From Streptomyces sp. CoH27 (GTDB lineage Bacteria; Actinomycetota; Actinomycetes; Streptomycetales; Streptomycetaceae), in the NCBI RefSeq assembly GCF_020181035.1, contig NZ_JAIQYY010000013.1, positions 140,562 through 204,561 of the forward strand: DNA of 64,000 nucleotides. The letters run 5' to 3'. The notes under the pieces were generated by a model that did no database searches, had not been told where the DNA came from, and saw nothing but the letters and a program-made list of their open reading frames with translations. The translations under genes were made by a program, and so were the position numbers. Shown here one piece after another: positions 8,389 through 20,353 of this stretch. Every line of letters begins with the position of its first letter. Positions within the stretch are counted from its first letter, which is position 1.

Positions 8389-8692
8389 GTGATTCCCGGA
8401 GAGATCCTGTTCGCCGAGGGCCCGATCGTCTACAACGAGGGCCGTGAGGTCACCCGGCTGACCGTCCTCAACGCCGCCGACCGGCCCGTCCAGGTCGGCT
8501 CTCACTACCACTTCGCCGAGGCCAACCCCGGCCTGGACTTCGACCGCGCCGCCGCGCACGGCAAGCGGCTCAACATCGCCGCGGGTACGGCCGTGCGCTT
8601 CGAGCCCGGGATCCCCGTCGACGTCGAACTCGTCCCGCTCGGCGGCGCCCGTGTGGTGCCCGGACTGCGCGGTCAGACCGGAGGTGCCCTCG

Positions 8693-8700
<8 letters not shown>
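8389..8700 (+). CDS. ureB: UreB, urease beta subunit
   Basis: 103-aa beta subunit ([36 protein letters not shown]). GTG start, 11 bases after ureA. It packs with UreA and UreC in the urease trimer. Its last 8 bases overlap the ureC start, so translation is coupled. Confidence 0.94.
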
Positions 8701-10413
<1,713 letters not shown>

Positions 10414-10414
<1 letters not shown>

Positions 10415-11088
10415 TGAGCAGGGCCGCACTGCTCGTCCTGGCCGACGGCCGCTTCCCCGCCGGAGGGCACGCGCACTCCGGCGGGGCGGAGGCCGCCGTC
10501 AAGGCGGGCCGGATCACCTCCGCCGCGAGCCTGGAGGACTTCTGCCGGGGCCGGCTGCACACCGCCGGGCTGGTCGCGGGCGCGCTGGCGGCCGCCGCCG
10601 TACTCGGCACGGACCCCGGTGAGCTGGACGCGGCGGCGGACGCCCGCACCCCGTCCCCCGCCCTGCGCACTGCCGCCCGCCGGCTCGGCCGGCAACTGCT
10701 GCGGGCCGCCCGGGCGAGCTGGCCGTCCCCCGAACTCGACGCGCTGGCACGGCAGTTCCCCAAGGGCGCCCATCAGCCGGTCGTGCTCGGACTCGCCGCA
10801 CGGGCCGCCGGACTCGCCCCGCGGGACGCGGCCCACTGCGCGCTCTACGAGAGCGTCAGCGGACCGGCCACGGCCACGGTACGACTGCTCAGCCTGGACC
10901 CGTTCGACGCGACGGGCGTCCTGGCGAGGCTGGCCCCCGAGCTGGACCGGGTCGCCGACCGGGCGGTGGAGGCGGCGAGGCGGGTGGCCGAGGAGGGAAC
11001 CGACGCGCTGCCCGCCGCATCGGCGCCCCTGCTGGAGGTGGGGGCGGAATGGCACGCCGACTGGCCCGTCCGCCTCTTCGCGTCCTGA
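10414..11088 (+). CDS. ureF: UreF, urease accessory protein
   Basis: 224-aa all-helical accessory protein that sits between UreD-bound apo-urease and UreG and gates GTP hydrolysis during nickel insertion. LADGRFPAGGHAHSGG and FPKGAHQPVVLGLAA are typical blocks. The ATG shares one base with the ureC stop (TGATG), so translation is coupled. Confidence 0.92.
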
Positions 11089-11130
11089 CTTTCCCACCCG
11101 TACCAGGCACACGGAACAACGGAGCCGTAC

Positions 11131-11795
<665 letters not shown>

Positions 11796-11808
<13 letters not shown>

Positions 11809-12563
11809 CCGCCACCGGCGTCAGGGCGCACGCGCGGATCGTCGCCCGGCCCGACGGTCGCGGCGGCACCGTGCTGCCCGTGCTGGACGGCGAGGGGCCG
11901 CTGGCCCTGCGCCGCACCCGGTCCGCCGGCGGCGAGGCCAGGGTGCTGGTCGTCGGTGCGATGAGCGGCCCGCTCGGCGGCGACCGCCTCGCGCTCACGG
12001 CGAGCGTCGCGGAGGGCGCCCGGCTGCACGTCGGATCGGCCGCCGCCACCATCGCCCTGCCGGGCCAGACCAAGGCCGAGGCCCGCTACGACGTCCGGCT
12101 CGACGTCGCCGACGGCGCCGAACTGCGCTGGCTGCCCGAGCAGTTGATCTCGGCCGGCGGCAGCGACCTGTGCGTCACCACCCACGCCGAACTCACCGCC
12201 GGCGCACGTCTGGTGCTGCGCGAGGAACAGGTGCTGGGCCGGTCCGGCGAGGAGCCCGGCCGGCTCACCAGCCGCCTGACGGTACGGATCGCGGGCCGGA
12301 CGGTGCTGGACCAGGAGCTGGCCTGCGGACCTGGGGCACCGGGCGGCTGGGACGGCCCGGCCGTGCTGGCGGGGCAGCGCGCGGTGGGGCAACTGGTTGT
12401 CGTACGGCCGGAGTTCGCGCAGGAACCGGTCCGGGCGCAGGCCTTGGGGGAGTGTGCCGCGCTGATGCCGCTGGCGGGCCCGGCAGCACTGCTCGGCGCG
12501 GTGGCCCCGGACGCCCTGCGCCTGCGACGCATCCTGGACGAGGCACTGGCCAGGTTCGACTGA
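11796..12563 (+). CDS. ureD: UreD/UreH, urease accessory protein
   Basis: 255-aa accessory scaffold binding apo-urease ([27 protein letters not shown]-like block, [13 protein letters not shown]). The GTG at 11796 overlaps ureG by 13 bases; a second GTG at 11805 is a plausible alternative start giving 252 aa. Last gene of the operon; then a 141-bp gap before tap. Confidence 0.9.
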
Positions 12564-12704
12564 CAGTTCGCGGCCCGAACATGATCGTCCGGTTATCGGA
12601 TTGGTAAAGATGACCGGCGCCCCCCTGTTCTCAGGCTGCTCACAGCCGAGAGGATCCCTCGAACTGACCACTCGCAGTGATCCTGATGTAGGGGGAGGGC
12701 CCAC

Positions 12705-14303
12705 TTGAGGGACAACAGACCGAAGAGCCGCCTGCTGGCGCTCGGTTCGGCCGGAGCACTCGTCACCGCCACCCTGATCGCCGGCGCCGTGTCCGCGCCC
12801 GCGGCCAGCGCCGCCGGCCGGCCCAGCCAGGACCGGGAGGCCAAGGGCGCCGCGATCGCCGCCGCCCGCGCGGCCGAGGCGGGCATCGACTGGCAGGACT
12901 GCCCGGCCGGCTGGGGGCTGGAGAAGCCCATCCAGTGCGGCTGGGTCAGTGTGCCCGTCGACTACGCCCACCCGTACGGCAAGCAGATCAAGCTCGCCGT
13001 CGACCGCATCGGCAACACGGGGACCAAGGCCGAGCGCCAGGGCGCGCTCGTCTACAACCCGGGCGGCCCCGGCGGCTCGGGTATGCGGTTCCCGCGCCGC
13101 GTCACCACCAAGAACCCCTTGTGGGCGAACGTGGCCAAGGCCTACGACTTCGTCGGCTTCGACCCGCGCGGCGTCGGCCACTCCGCGCCCATCTCCTGCG
13201 AGGATCCGCAGGAGTTCGTCAAAGCGCCGAAGATGGACCCGGTGCCGGACTCCGAGGCGGACAAGACGGCCCAGCGCAAGCTGGCCCGCCAGTACGCGGA
13301 CGGCTGCCTGGAGCGCACCGGCCGTACGATGCTCCAGCAGATGACCACGCCCAACACCGCCCGCGACCTGGACGTCATCCGAGCGGCCCTGGGTGAGAAG
13401 AAGCTCAACTATCTCGGTGTCTCCTACGGCACCTACCTCGGCGCCGTCTACGGCACCCTCTTCCCGGGCCACCTGCGCCGCATGATCGTGGACAGCGTGG
13501 TCGACCCGGCCCGCGAGAACATCTGGTACCAGGCCAACCTGAACCAGGACATCGCCTTCGAGGGCCGCTGGAAGGACTGGGAGGACTGGGTCGCCGCGAA
13601 CGACGCGGCCTTCCACCTCGGCACCACCCGCGCCGCCGTCCAGGCCGAGTGGCTCCAGCTGCGCGCCACCGCCAAGAAGAGCCCCATCGGCGGGGTCGTC
13701 GGCCCGGCCGAGCTGATCTCCTACTTCCAGAACGCGCCGTACTACGACTCCTCGTGGGTGCCGGTCGCAACGGTGTTCAGCAAGTACGTCGCCGGTGACA
13801 CCAAGGCGCTGGTCGACGCGGCCGCCCCCGACCTGTCGAACACCGCGGGCAACATCTCCGCGGAGAACGGCAACGCCGTCTACACGGCCGTCGAGTGCAC
13901 CGACGCCAAGTGGCCCACCAGCTGGAAGAAGTGGGACCGGGACAACACCCGGCTCAACGCGCAGTACCCGTTCATGACCTGGGCCAACGCGTGGATGAAC
14001 CTGCCGTGCGCCACCTGGCCGGTCAAGCAGCAGACGCCGGTCCACGTCACGACCCACCAGGGCCTGCCGCCGGTGCTGATCGTGCAGTCCACCCGGGACG
14101 CCGCCACCCCGTACCCGGGCGCCGTCGACCTGCACAAGCGCTTCGCGGGCTCCCGCCTGATCACCGAGAAGGACGCGGGCTCCCATGGTGTGACCGGCCT
14201 GGTCAACCCCTGCATCAACCAGCGTGTCGACGCCTACCTGATCGACGGCAAGCTGGACGGCGCGGACGTGACCTGCGGCCCGCACGCCACGCCCAAGCCG
14301 TGA
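12705..14303 (+). CDS. tap: Secreted tripeptidyl aminopeptidase (S33)
   Basis: 532-aa exported alpha/beta-hydrolase peptidase that removes tripeptides from protein N-termini. TTG start with a strong GGGGGAGGG five bases upstream. Signal peptide about residues 1-37 (ending APAASAA). Oxyanion region YNPGGPGGSG, nucleophile in GVSYGTY, Asp in QSTRDAATPY and His in DAGSHGVTG complete the S33 triad. Cysteines near the C-terminus (CATWP, NPCINQ, VTCGPH) suggest disulfides. Monocistronic, followed by a strong hairpin. Confidence 0.93.
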   Translation: MRDNRPKSRLLALGSAGALVTATLIAGAVSAPAASAAGRPSQDREAKGAAIAAARAAEAGIDWQDCPAGWGLEKPIQCGWVSVPVDYAHPYGKQIKLAVDRIGNTGTKAERQGALVYNPGGPGGSGMRFPRRVTTKNPLWANVAKAYDFVGFDPRGVGHSAPISCEDPQEFVKAPKMDPVPDSEADKTAQRKLARQYADGCLERTGRTMLQQMTTPNTARDLDVIRAALGEKKLNYLGVSYGTYLGAVYGTLFPGHLRRMIVDSVVDPARENIWYQANLNQDIAFEGRWKDWEDWVAANDAAFHLGTTRAAVQAEWLQLRATAKKSPIGGVVGPAELISYFQNAPYYDSSWVPVATVFSKYVAGDTKALVDAAAPDLSNTAGNISAENGNAVYTAVECTDAKWPTSWKKWDRDNTRLNAQYPFMTWANAWMNLPCATWPVKQQTPVHVTTHQGLPPVLIVQSTRDAATPYPGAVDLHKRFAGSRLITEKDAGSHGVTGLVNPCINQRVDAYLIDGKLDGADVTCGPHATPKP

Positions 14304-14323
14304 CCGGTTCCGTACGGTGACCA

Positions 14324-14351
14324 GGGGCGGCCGGGATCTTCCGGCCGCCCC
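14324..14351. terminator. Bidirectional terminator between tap and plsC
   Basis: Perfect 11-bp stem GGGGCGGCCGG / CCGGCCGCCCC with a 6-base loop in the 66-bp convergent gap. Very stable; likely stops both transcripts. Confidence 0.85.
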
Positions 14352-14369
14352 TCACTCGTGCAACGGCCG

Positions 14370-15095
14370 TCAACTGAGCGGCGCCCGCGGGAACCTGCGT
14401 TCCTTCTCACCCTTCTGCGCGGTCTGCCGGTCCTTGACGACGGCCGCGTACTCGTCGACGTACTCCTGCTCGGAGAGCGTCAGGATCGCGTACATGATCT
14501 CGTCGGTGACGGCCCGCAGGATCGCCTTCTGCTGTTCCATGCCGGCGTAGCGGGAGAAGTCGAGGGGCTTGCCGAAGCGGATGGTGACGGGGTGGACGTT
14601 CGGGATGACCTTGCCGGGCGGCTGGGCCTCGAACGTGCCGATCATCGCGCAGGGCACGACCGGCACGCCGGCCGTCAGCGCCATCACGGCGACACCGACC
14701 TTGCCCTTGTACAGCCGCCCGTCGTGCGACCGCGTCCCCTCCGGGTAGATGCCGAGCAACTCGTCCTTGCCCAGTACCTTGAGCCCCTCGCGGATCGCCG
14801 CCTGGCCCGCCTCCTTGCCCGAGCGGTCCACCGGGATCTGGCCGGCGCTGCGGAAGAAGAACGCGGTCAGCCGGCCCTTGAGCCCCGGGCCGGTGAAGTA
14901 CTCCGCCTTCGCCAGGAACGTGATCCGGCGCTTGAGGATCGCCGGCATCAGGAAGTGGTCGGAGAAGGACAGATGGTTCCCCGCGACGATGGCCGGGCCC
15001 GACGCCGGCACGTGCTCCAGGCCTTCGATGCGCGGCCGGAAGACCAGCCTCAGCAGGGGGCCCAGCAGCACGTACTTGAGCAGGTAATAGAACAC
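14370..15095 (-). CDS. PlsC-type 1-acylglycerol-3-phosphate acyltransferase
   Basis: 241-aa membrane-associated acyltransferase that makes phosphatidic acid. Acyltransferase block I NHLSFSDH (NHx4D), block II in FFFRSAGQIPVDR, block III YPEGTRSHDG and block IV near VPVVPCAMIG are all present. An N-terminal hydrophobic stretch (FYYLLKYVLLGPLLRLVF) anchors it. Several paralogues occur in actinobacteria, so substrate preference is uncertain. Lone gene facing tap. Confidence 0.88.
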   Translation of the reverse strand: MFYYLLKYVLLGPLLRLVFRPRIEGLEHVPASGPAIVAGNHLSFSDHFLMPAILKRRITFLAKAEYFTGPGLKGRLTAFFFRSAGQIPVDRSGKEAGQAAIREGLKVLGKDELLGIYPEGTRSHDGRLYKGKVGVAVMALTAGVPVVPCAMIGTFEAQPPGKVIPNVHPVTIRFGKPLDFSRYAGMEQQKAILRAVTDEIMYAILTLSEQEYVDEYAAVVKDRQTAQKGEKERRFPRAPLS

Positions 15096-15181
15096 GGCTC
15101 GCCCCTCACTCCGCCAGGCGCAGTCATATGTGAGTCATACGTAACCGCCCCGCACCCCCCTCATGCCCGTCCGCGCGTCCG

Positions 15182-16411
15182 TCACAACCGCACGATGACC
15201 AGTGCCGTGTCGTCGGTGGCGCCCCCGGGCGGCAGCAACTCCAGCAGAACGGCGTCCGCGAGACTCTCGGGGTCCTCCTCGCGGTGGCGTGCGAGGGAGT
15301 CGGCGAGGCGGGCCAGACCGGCGTCGATGTCCTCGCCGCGCCGTTCGACCAGGCCGTCGGTGTAGAGGACGAGGGTGGCGCCCTCGGCGAAGTCCGTCAC
15401 GGCCTGGGGGCGGGGCATCGGGTCGGGGCGGGCGTCGAGCGGCGGGTCGGTGGCCTGGTCGAGGAACTCTGTGCGGCCGTCGGGGTGGACGAGGACGGGC
15501 GGCGGATGTCCGGCGCTGCTGTAGCTGATCGTGTGGTCGTCGAAGTCGATGAACGTCGTGACGGCGGTGGCCGATTCGGCGCCGTCGACGACGCTCGCGT
15601 ACCGCCCCAGGATGTTCAGGGCCTCGCCCGGCCCCATGGCCACCCGGGAGGCGGCGCTCAGCGCGCTGCGCAGCTGGCCCATGACCCCGGCGGCCGCCAG
15701 GCCGTGGCCGACCACGTCGCCCACGGACACCCCGATGCGGTTGCCGCCGACCAGGTCGACGAGGTCGTACCAGTCCCCGCACACGTTCAGCGCGCCGACC
15801 GCGGGCCGGTACCGCACGGCGACACGATGGTGGCCGACCTGCCGGCAGGCGGGCAGCATGGCCTCCTGCAGGGCGAGGGCCACCTCGCGCTCGCGGGCGT
15901 GGGCCTGGCGCAGCCGCTCGTTGAGCTCCTGCAGTTCGCGGGCGCGCGTGAACAGCTCGGCCTCCAGGACCCGGGTCCGGCCTCCGGTGGGACCGCCGCG
16001 GGCCCGGATCAGCTCGGTGACCTCCTCCACCCGGTGCACCAGCAGCGTCACCTTGCCCTCCGGGCCGAAGACCGGGGCGTTGACCGGGCTCCAGTAGCGC
16101 TCCTCCCACTCCCCGGGCCGGTCGGGGTTCTCGACGTCGTAGCGCTGCAGGGCCATGGTGTCCCGCTCGCCGGTGGCCGCGACCCGCGTCAGCGAAGCGG
16201 CCAGATTGCGCATGCCCGACGCGCCGGGGTCGTTCGGATTGTCAGGGAAGACGTCGAAGAGACGGCGCCCCACCACCTGATCGCGGGTGCGCCTGGCCGC
16301 CTTCAGGAACTCCGCGTTGGCGTCCGCGAAGACCAGACCGGGCGTCAGCAGCGCCACCATGCCCGGCAGCGCCTGGAACACCGCCGCGTAGTCGATGGCC
16401 GTGTCGTCCAT
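15182..16411 (-). CDS. PAS-SpoIIE (PP2C) phosphatase
   Basis: 409-aa sensor phosphatase: N-terminal PAS fold (about 1-130, FQALPGMVALLTPGLVFAD), a coiled-coil linker (LEAELFTRARELQELNERL), and a C-terminal SpoIIE/PP2C domain with VCGDWYDLV, VGDVVGHGLAAAGVMG, SSAGHPPPVL and LYTDGLVERRG. Metal-binding aspartates look intact. Such proteins dephosphorylate anti-anti-sigma factors. ATG at 16411 is chosen; a GTG three codons earlier is possible. Downstream of the larger phosphatase gene on the same strand, 96 bp apart. Confidence 0.87.
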   Translation of the reverse strand: MDDTAIDYAAVFQALPGMVALLTPGLVFADANAEFLKAARRTRDQVVGRRLFDVFPDNPNDPGASGMRNLAASLTRVAATGERDTMALQRYDVENPDRPGEWEERYWSPVNAPVFGPEGKVTLLVHRVEEVTELIRARGGPTGGRTRVLEAELFTRARELQELNERLRQAHAREREVALALQEAMLPACRQVGHHRVAVRYRPAVGALNVCGDWYDLVDLVGGNRIGVSVGDVVGHGLAAAGVMGQLRSALSAASRVAMGPGEALNILGRYASVVDGAESATAVTTFIDFDDHTISYSSAGHPPPVLVHPDGRTEFLDQATDPPLDARPDPMPRPQAVTDFAEGATLVLYTDGLVERRGEDIDAGLARLADSLARHREEDPESLADAVLLELLPPGGATDDTALVIVRL

Positions 16412-16507
16412 GGCTGCCACCCATCCGCCGGAATCACGCCGGTTCCCGCCGTCTTCCTCTGCCAGCCGTTGTTCTCTGTCATACGGCGTCCCCGCGTGCC
16501 GCGCACG

Positions 16508-18964
16508 TCAGACGGGCGGCTCCGTCAGGGACTGCTCCGCCCAGATGACCTTTCCACCGGGTACGAAGCGGGTCCCCCAGCGCTGGGAGAACTGGGAGAC
16601 CAGCAGCAGTCCGCGGCCGCCCTCGTCCGTGGCGCGCGGATGGCGCAGATGGGGCGCGGTGGCACTGCCGTCGGTGACCTCGCAGATCAGGGTCCGGTTC
16701 CTGATCAGCCGGAGCCGGATGGGGCCCTCGGCGTGCCGGATGGCGTTGGTGACCAGCTCGCTCACGACCAGTTCGGTCGTGAACGCCAGTTCCTCCAGGC
16801 CCCACTCGTCCAGTTGCCGGGCGGCGTCCTTGCGGGCCTCGGAGACCGCGGCCGGGTCGGGGGGCAGCTCCCAGTCGGCGACCCGGTCCGTGCCGAGCAG
16901 CCTGGTGCGGGCCAGCAGGAGGGCCACGTCGTCGTGCGGCCGGGCCGGGACCAGGGTGTCGATCACGGTCCGGCAGGCCTGATCGAGCGAGGAGCCGTAC
17001 CGCTCCAGGGCGCGGCGCAGCCGGCCGCGGTCCGCGTCGGCCGTTCCGTTGTCGTACGCGTGGGCCAGCAGGCCGTCGGTGTGCAGGGCCAGCGTGCTGC
17101 CCTCGGCCAGGGACAGCTCGACCGCCTCGAAGGGGGCACCGCCCACCCCGAGCGGCGGCCCCTGCGGAAGATCGACGAAGCTGACGGCACCGTCGGGCAG
17201 GACGACGGCGGGCGCCGGATGGCCCGCGGCGGCCATCGCGCACTGCCCGGCGACCGGGTCGTAGACGACGTACAGACATCCCGAGCCCACCGACTCCGCA
17301 CCGCCGGCCACCGTGTCCGCAAGCGGCAGGCCTTCCTCGTCGGCCGTGCGCGCCACCAGGTCGTCGAGATGGGCGAGGACCTCCTCGGGCGGCAGATCGA
17401 GCGCCGCGAGGGTGCGTACGGCGGTGCGCAGCCGCCCCATGGCCGCGGCGGCGTCGATCCCGTGCCCCGGCACCTCGCCCACGACGAGGGCGACGCGCGC
17501 ACCGGACAGCGGGATCAGGTCGTACCAGTCGCCGCCGAGGCCGGTCAGCTCGTCGGCCGGCCGGTAGCAGGCGGCCACCTCCACCGCCGCCTGCTCGGGC
17601 AGCCGCTGCGGCAGCAGGCTGCGCTGCAGGACCAGGGCCGCGTCCCGCTCGCGGGTGTAGCGGCGGGCGTTGTCCACGCACACCGCCGCCCGGGACACCA
17701 GGTCCTCGGCGAGACTCAGGTCGTCCTCGTCGAACGGGTCCTGCCGGTGGCCCCGGAAGAAGGTGGTGACCCCCATCGTGACGCCCCGCGCGCTGACGGG
17801 CACGATCAGCACGCTGTGCAGGCCCAGGTCCAGGAAGGTCGCCGCCCGGCCGTCCGGGATGTCCGTGGCCCACTCCCTGGCCAGCGGATCGAGCCGTTCC
17901 TCGCGCCAGGAGCGGCCCGTGGTCAGACAGCGGATCGGGGGCGAGCCGGCGAAATAGGTGGCCACCTCGCCGATCCCGACGACGGACTCCGGGACCCCCG
18001 GGCTCACCGACTGTTGCCCGGCGCGCCGCAGCGGCACCCGGTCCGTGTCGCCCGGCTGCTCGGGCTCCGCGCCCCGCAGCACGGACTCCAGCAGGTCCAC
18101 GCTGACGAAGTCGGCGAAGTCCTGCACGGCCACGTCGGCCAGTTCCTGCGCGGTGCGCACGATGTCCAGGCTGCGGCCGATCTGCTCGCCGGCCCGGTCG
18201 AGCAGGGCGAGGCGCTGCCGGGCCCGGTGCCGGTCGGTGATGTCGACGACGGTGTAGTACACGCCCATCGGGTGGCCCTGGTCGTCGTCCAGGCGGGTGA
18301 ACGACATCATGTGCGCCGTCTCCCGGTGCGGCGCGGACCGCACCTGGCCCACATGCTCGTACCCGACCACCGGCCGGCCGGTCTCCAGCACGCGCCGCAT
18401 CTGAGTCTCGATGCCGCCGAAGTCGATGCCCGGCTGAATCTCCCCCAGCCGCCGCCCCAGCCGCTCCCGCGGGGAGCCGCCGCCGTACCGCTCCAGGGCC
18501 GCGTTCGACCACACGCACCGCAGATCCGTGTCCACGATGGCGATGCCGACGGGGGAGTCGGTGACCATCTGCTCCAGCACCGCACGGCTCATGTCCCAGC
18601 CGCGTGCCCCGGAGACGTCGGAGAGCAGAACCAGCCAGTGCGGCGCGCCGCCGGGTTCCATCGCGGGAGTGACCCGCACCATCACCCGGACCGGCTGCCC
18701 GTCCTTGCGCCGCGCGGTCAGCAGCCCCGCCCAGCCGCCGTCCCTGCGGCACCGCGCGGCCAGTTCGGGCACCCGCGTGGCGTCCTCGGCGGACAGCAGA
18801 CCGGTCACCTCGGTGCCCACCACCTCGGCCGCCGGGTACGCCAGCAGCCGCTGGGCATCGCGGGTCCAGCTCGTCACCACGCCCTGCGCGTCGAGCAGCA
18901 GGGGCGCGGCATCGGCCACGTCGAACCGCTGCCGGGCAGCGTCCCGCTTCTCGTGAGTGCCCAC
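16508..18964 (-). CDS. PAS-PAS-GAF-SpoIIE-HATPase sensor protein
   Basis: 818-aa multidomain regulator. GTG at 18964 has AGAGAGG six bases upstream; longer in-frame starts lack a ribosome site. Domains in order: PAS (about 10-125), PAS (about 140-250, ITDRHRA end), GAF (about 265-430, LIVPVSARGVTMGVTTFFRG), SpoIIE/PP2C (about 450-670, LGGDWYDLIP) and an RsbW-like HATPase (about 690-810, VVSELVTNAIRHAEG, DEGGRGLLLV). It thus joins anti-sigma kinase-like and phosphatase functions. In the phosphatase the usual GDVxGHG is GEVPGHG: a metal-ligand Asp is replaced by Glu. Confidence 0.88.
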   Translation of the reverse strand: MGTHEKRDAARQRFDVADAAPLLLDAQGVVTSWTRDAQRLLAYPAAEVVGTEVTGLLSAEDATRVPELAARCRRDGGWAGLLTARRKDGQPVRVMVRVTPAMEPGGAPHWLVLLSDVSGARGWDMSRAVLEQMVTDSPVGIAIVDTDLRCVWSNAALERYGGGSPRERLGRRLGEIQPGIDFGGIETQMRRVLETGRPVVGYEHVGQVRSAPHRETAHMMSFTRLDDDQGHPMGVYYTVVDITDRHRARQRLALLDRAGEQIGRSLDIVRTAQELADVAVQDFADFVSVDLLESVLRGAEPEQPGDTDRVPLRRAGQQSVSPGVPESVVGIGEVATYFAGSPPIRCLTTGRSWREERLDPLAREWATDIPDGRAATFLDLGLHSVLIVPVSARGVTMGVTTFFRGHRQDPFDEDDLSLAEDLVSRAAVCVDNARRYTRERDAALVLQRSLLPQRLPEQAAVEVAACYRPADELTGLGGDWYDLIPLSGARVALVVGEVPGHGIDAAAAMGRLRTAVRTLAALDLPPEEVLAHLDDLVARTADEEGLPLADTVAGGAESVGSGCLYVVYDPVAGQCAMAAAGHPAPAVVLPDGAVSFVDLPQGPPLGVGGAPFEAVELSLAEGSTLALHTDGLLAHAYDNGTADADRGRLRRALERYGSSLDQACRTVIDTLVPARPHDDVALLLARTRLLGTDRVADWELPPDPAAVSEARKDAARQLDEWGLEELAFTTELVVSELVTNAIRHAEGPIRLRLIRNRTLICEVTDGSATAPHLRHPRATDEGGRGLLLVSQFSQRWGTRFVPGGKVIWAEQSLTEPPV

Positions 18965-19120
18965 CGTCGGCCTCTCTGTCGCTGAGAGTGGTCTACCCCC
19001 TCCTGGCTCAATCTTCACCCTCGGGGCGCCGGGCGGGACGGGCAGTGGGCCACGTGGGACGGCGGGCGGAGGGCGGGACCGGAGCATGACAGGCGCCCGC
19101 CCCCGCCCCCGCCCCTCAGG

Positions 19121-20353
19121 TCACGAACCCAGCACCTTCGCCAGCGCCGCCAGCGCCGAGCGCAACTCCTCCGCGGTGACGGTCAGCGGGGGCGCCAGCC
19201 GGATGGTGGAGCCGTGGGTGTCCTTGACCAGGATCCCCTCCCGCATCAGCCGCTCGCTGATCTCACGGCCGGTGCCGATCGCCGGGTCGATGTCGACGCC
19301 CGCCCACAGCCCGCGCGCCCGGAAGCCGACCACGCCGGCGCCGACCAGCTCGGCGAGTCCGTCGCGCAGGACCACGCCCAGCTCGGCGGCCCGCCGCTGG
19401 AACTCGCCGGTCTCCAGCAGGCCGATCACGGCCGTGCCGACCGCCGCCGCGAGCGGGTTGCCGCCGAAGGTGGAGCCGTGCTCGCCCGGGTGCAGCACGC
19501 CCAGCACCTCGCGCCGGGCCACCACCGCCGACACCGGCACGATGCCGCCACCGAGTGCCTTGCCGAGCGTCAGCACGTCCGGCACGACGTCCTCGTGCTC
19601 GACGGCGAGGGTGCGGCCGGTGCGGCCGAGGCCCGACTGGATCTCATCGGCGATGAACAGGCAGCCCTTGCGCCGGGTCAGCTCGCGCACCCCGGCGAGA
19701 TAGCCGGCGGAGGGGATGACGACGCCGGCCTCGCCCTGGATGGGCTCGATCAGCACCGCAGCCGTCGTGTCGTCGACCGCTTCCTCCAGCGCGGCCAGGT
19801 CGTCGTACGGCACGATCCGGAAGCCGGGCGTGAACGGGCCGAAGCCGCCGCGGGCCGTCTCGTCGGTGGAGAAGCTGACGATGGTCGTCGTACGGCCGTG
19901 GAAGTTCTCCGCCGCGACGACGATCGTCGCCTGTCCGTCCGGGACTCCCTTGACGTCGTACGCCCACTTGCGGGCCACCTTCACGGCGCTCTCCACGGCC
20001 TCCGCGCCCGTGTTCATCGGCAGCACCATGTCCAGCCCGGTCAGCCCCGCGAGCCGCTCGGCGAACTCGGCGAGCCGGTCGTTGTGGAAGGCGCGGGAGG
20101 TCAGCGTGAGCTGGTCCAGCTGGCGGTGCGCGGCCTCGATCAGCGCCGGGTGACGGTGGCCGAAGTTCAGCGCCGAGTAGCCGGCGAGCATGTCGAGGTA
20201 ACGCCGGCCCTCGACGTCCTCGACCCAGGCGCCCTCGGCCCGGGCGACGACCACGGGCAGCGGGTGGTAGTTGTGCGCGAGGACCGGTTCCTCGGCGCGG
20301 ATCAGGTCGGCGGACGTACGCGTCGGCGCGGATACACGGGTGGGCGCGGTCAT
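19121..20353 (-). CDS. rocD: RocD, ornithine aminotransferase
   Basis: 410-aa PLP class III aminotransferase converting ornithine to glutamate-5-semialdehyde. Blocks: YHPLPVVVARAEGAWVED, GYSALNFGHRHP, the PLP Asp region FIADEIQSGLGRTG, and the Schiff-base lysine in LTLGKALGGG. The ATG shares one base with the ddaH stop (TGATG), so it is translationally coupled to the arginine-derivative hydrolase. Together they would feed arginine-type nitrogen toward glutamate. Confidence 0.93.
   Translation of the reverse strand: MTAPTRVSAPTRTSADLIRAEEPVLAHNYHPLPVVVARAEGAWVEDVEGRRYLDMLAGYSALNFGHRHPALIEAAHRQLDQLTLTSRAFHNDRLAEFAERLAGLTGLDMVLPMNTGAEAVESAVKVARKWAYDVKGVPDGQATIVVAAENFHGRTTTIVSFSTDETARGGFGPFTPGFRIVPYDDLAALEEAVDDTTAAVLIEPIQGEAGVVIPSAGYLAGVRELTRRKGCLFIADEIQSGLGRTGRTLAVEHEDVVPDVLTLGKALGGGIVPVSAVVARREVLGVLHPGEHGSTFGGNPLAAAVGTAVIGLLETGEFQRRAAELGVVLRDGLAELVGAGVVGFRARGLWAGVDIDPAIGTGREISERLMREGILVKDTHGSTIRLAPPLTVTAEELRSALAALAKVLGS

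Noticed and set aside
15284-18985. 1233-aa open frame on the plus strand
   Set aside because: Opposite the two SpoIIE-type genes, which show clear domain order; no motif in the long frame.
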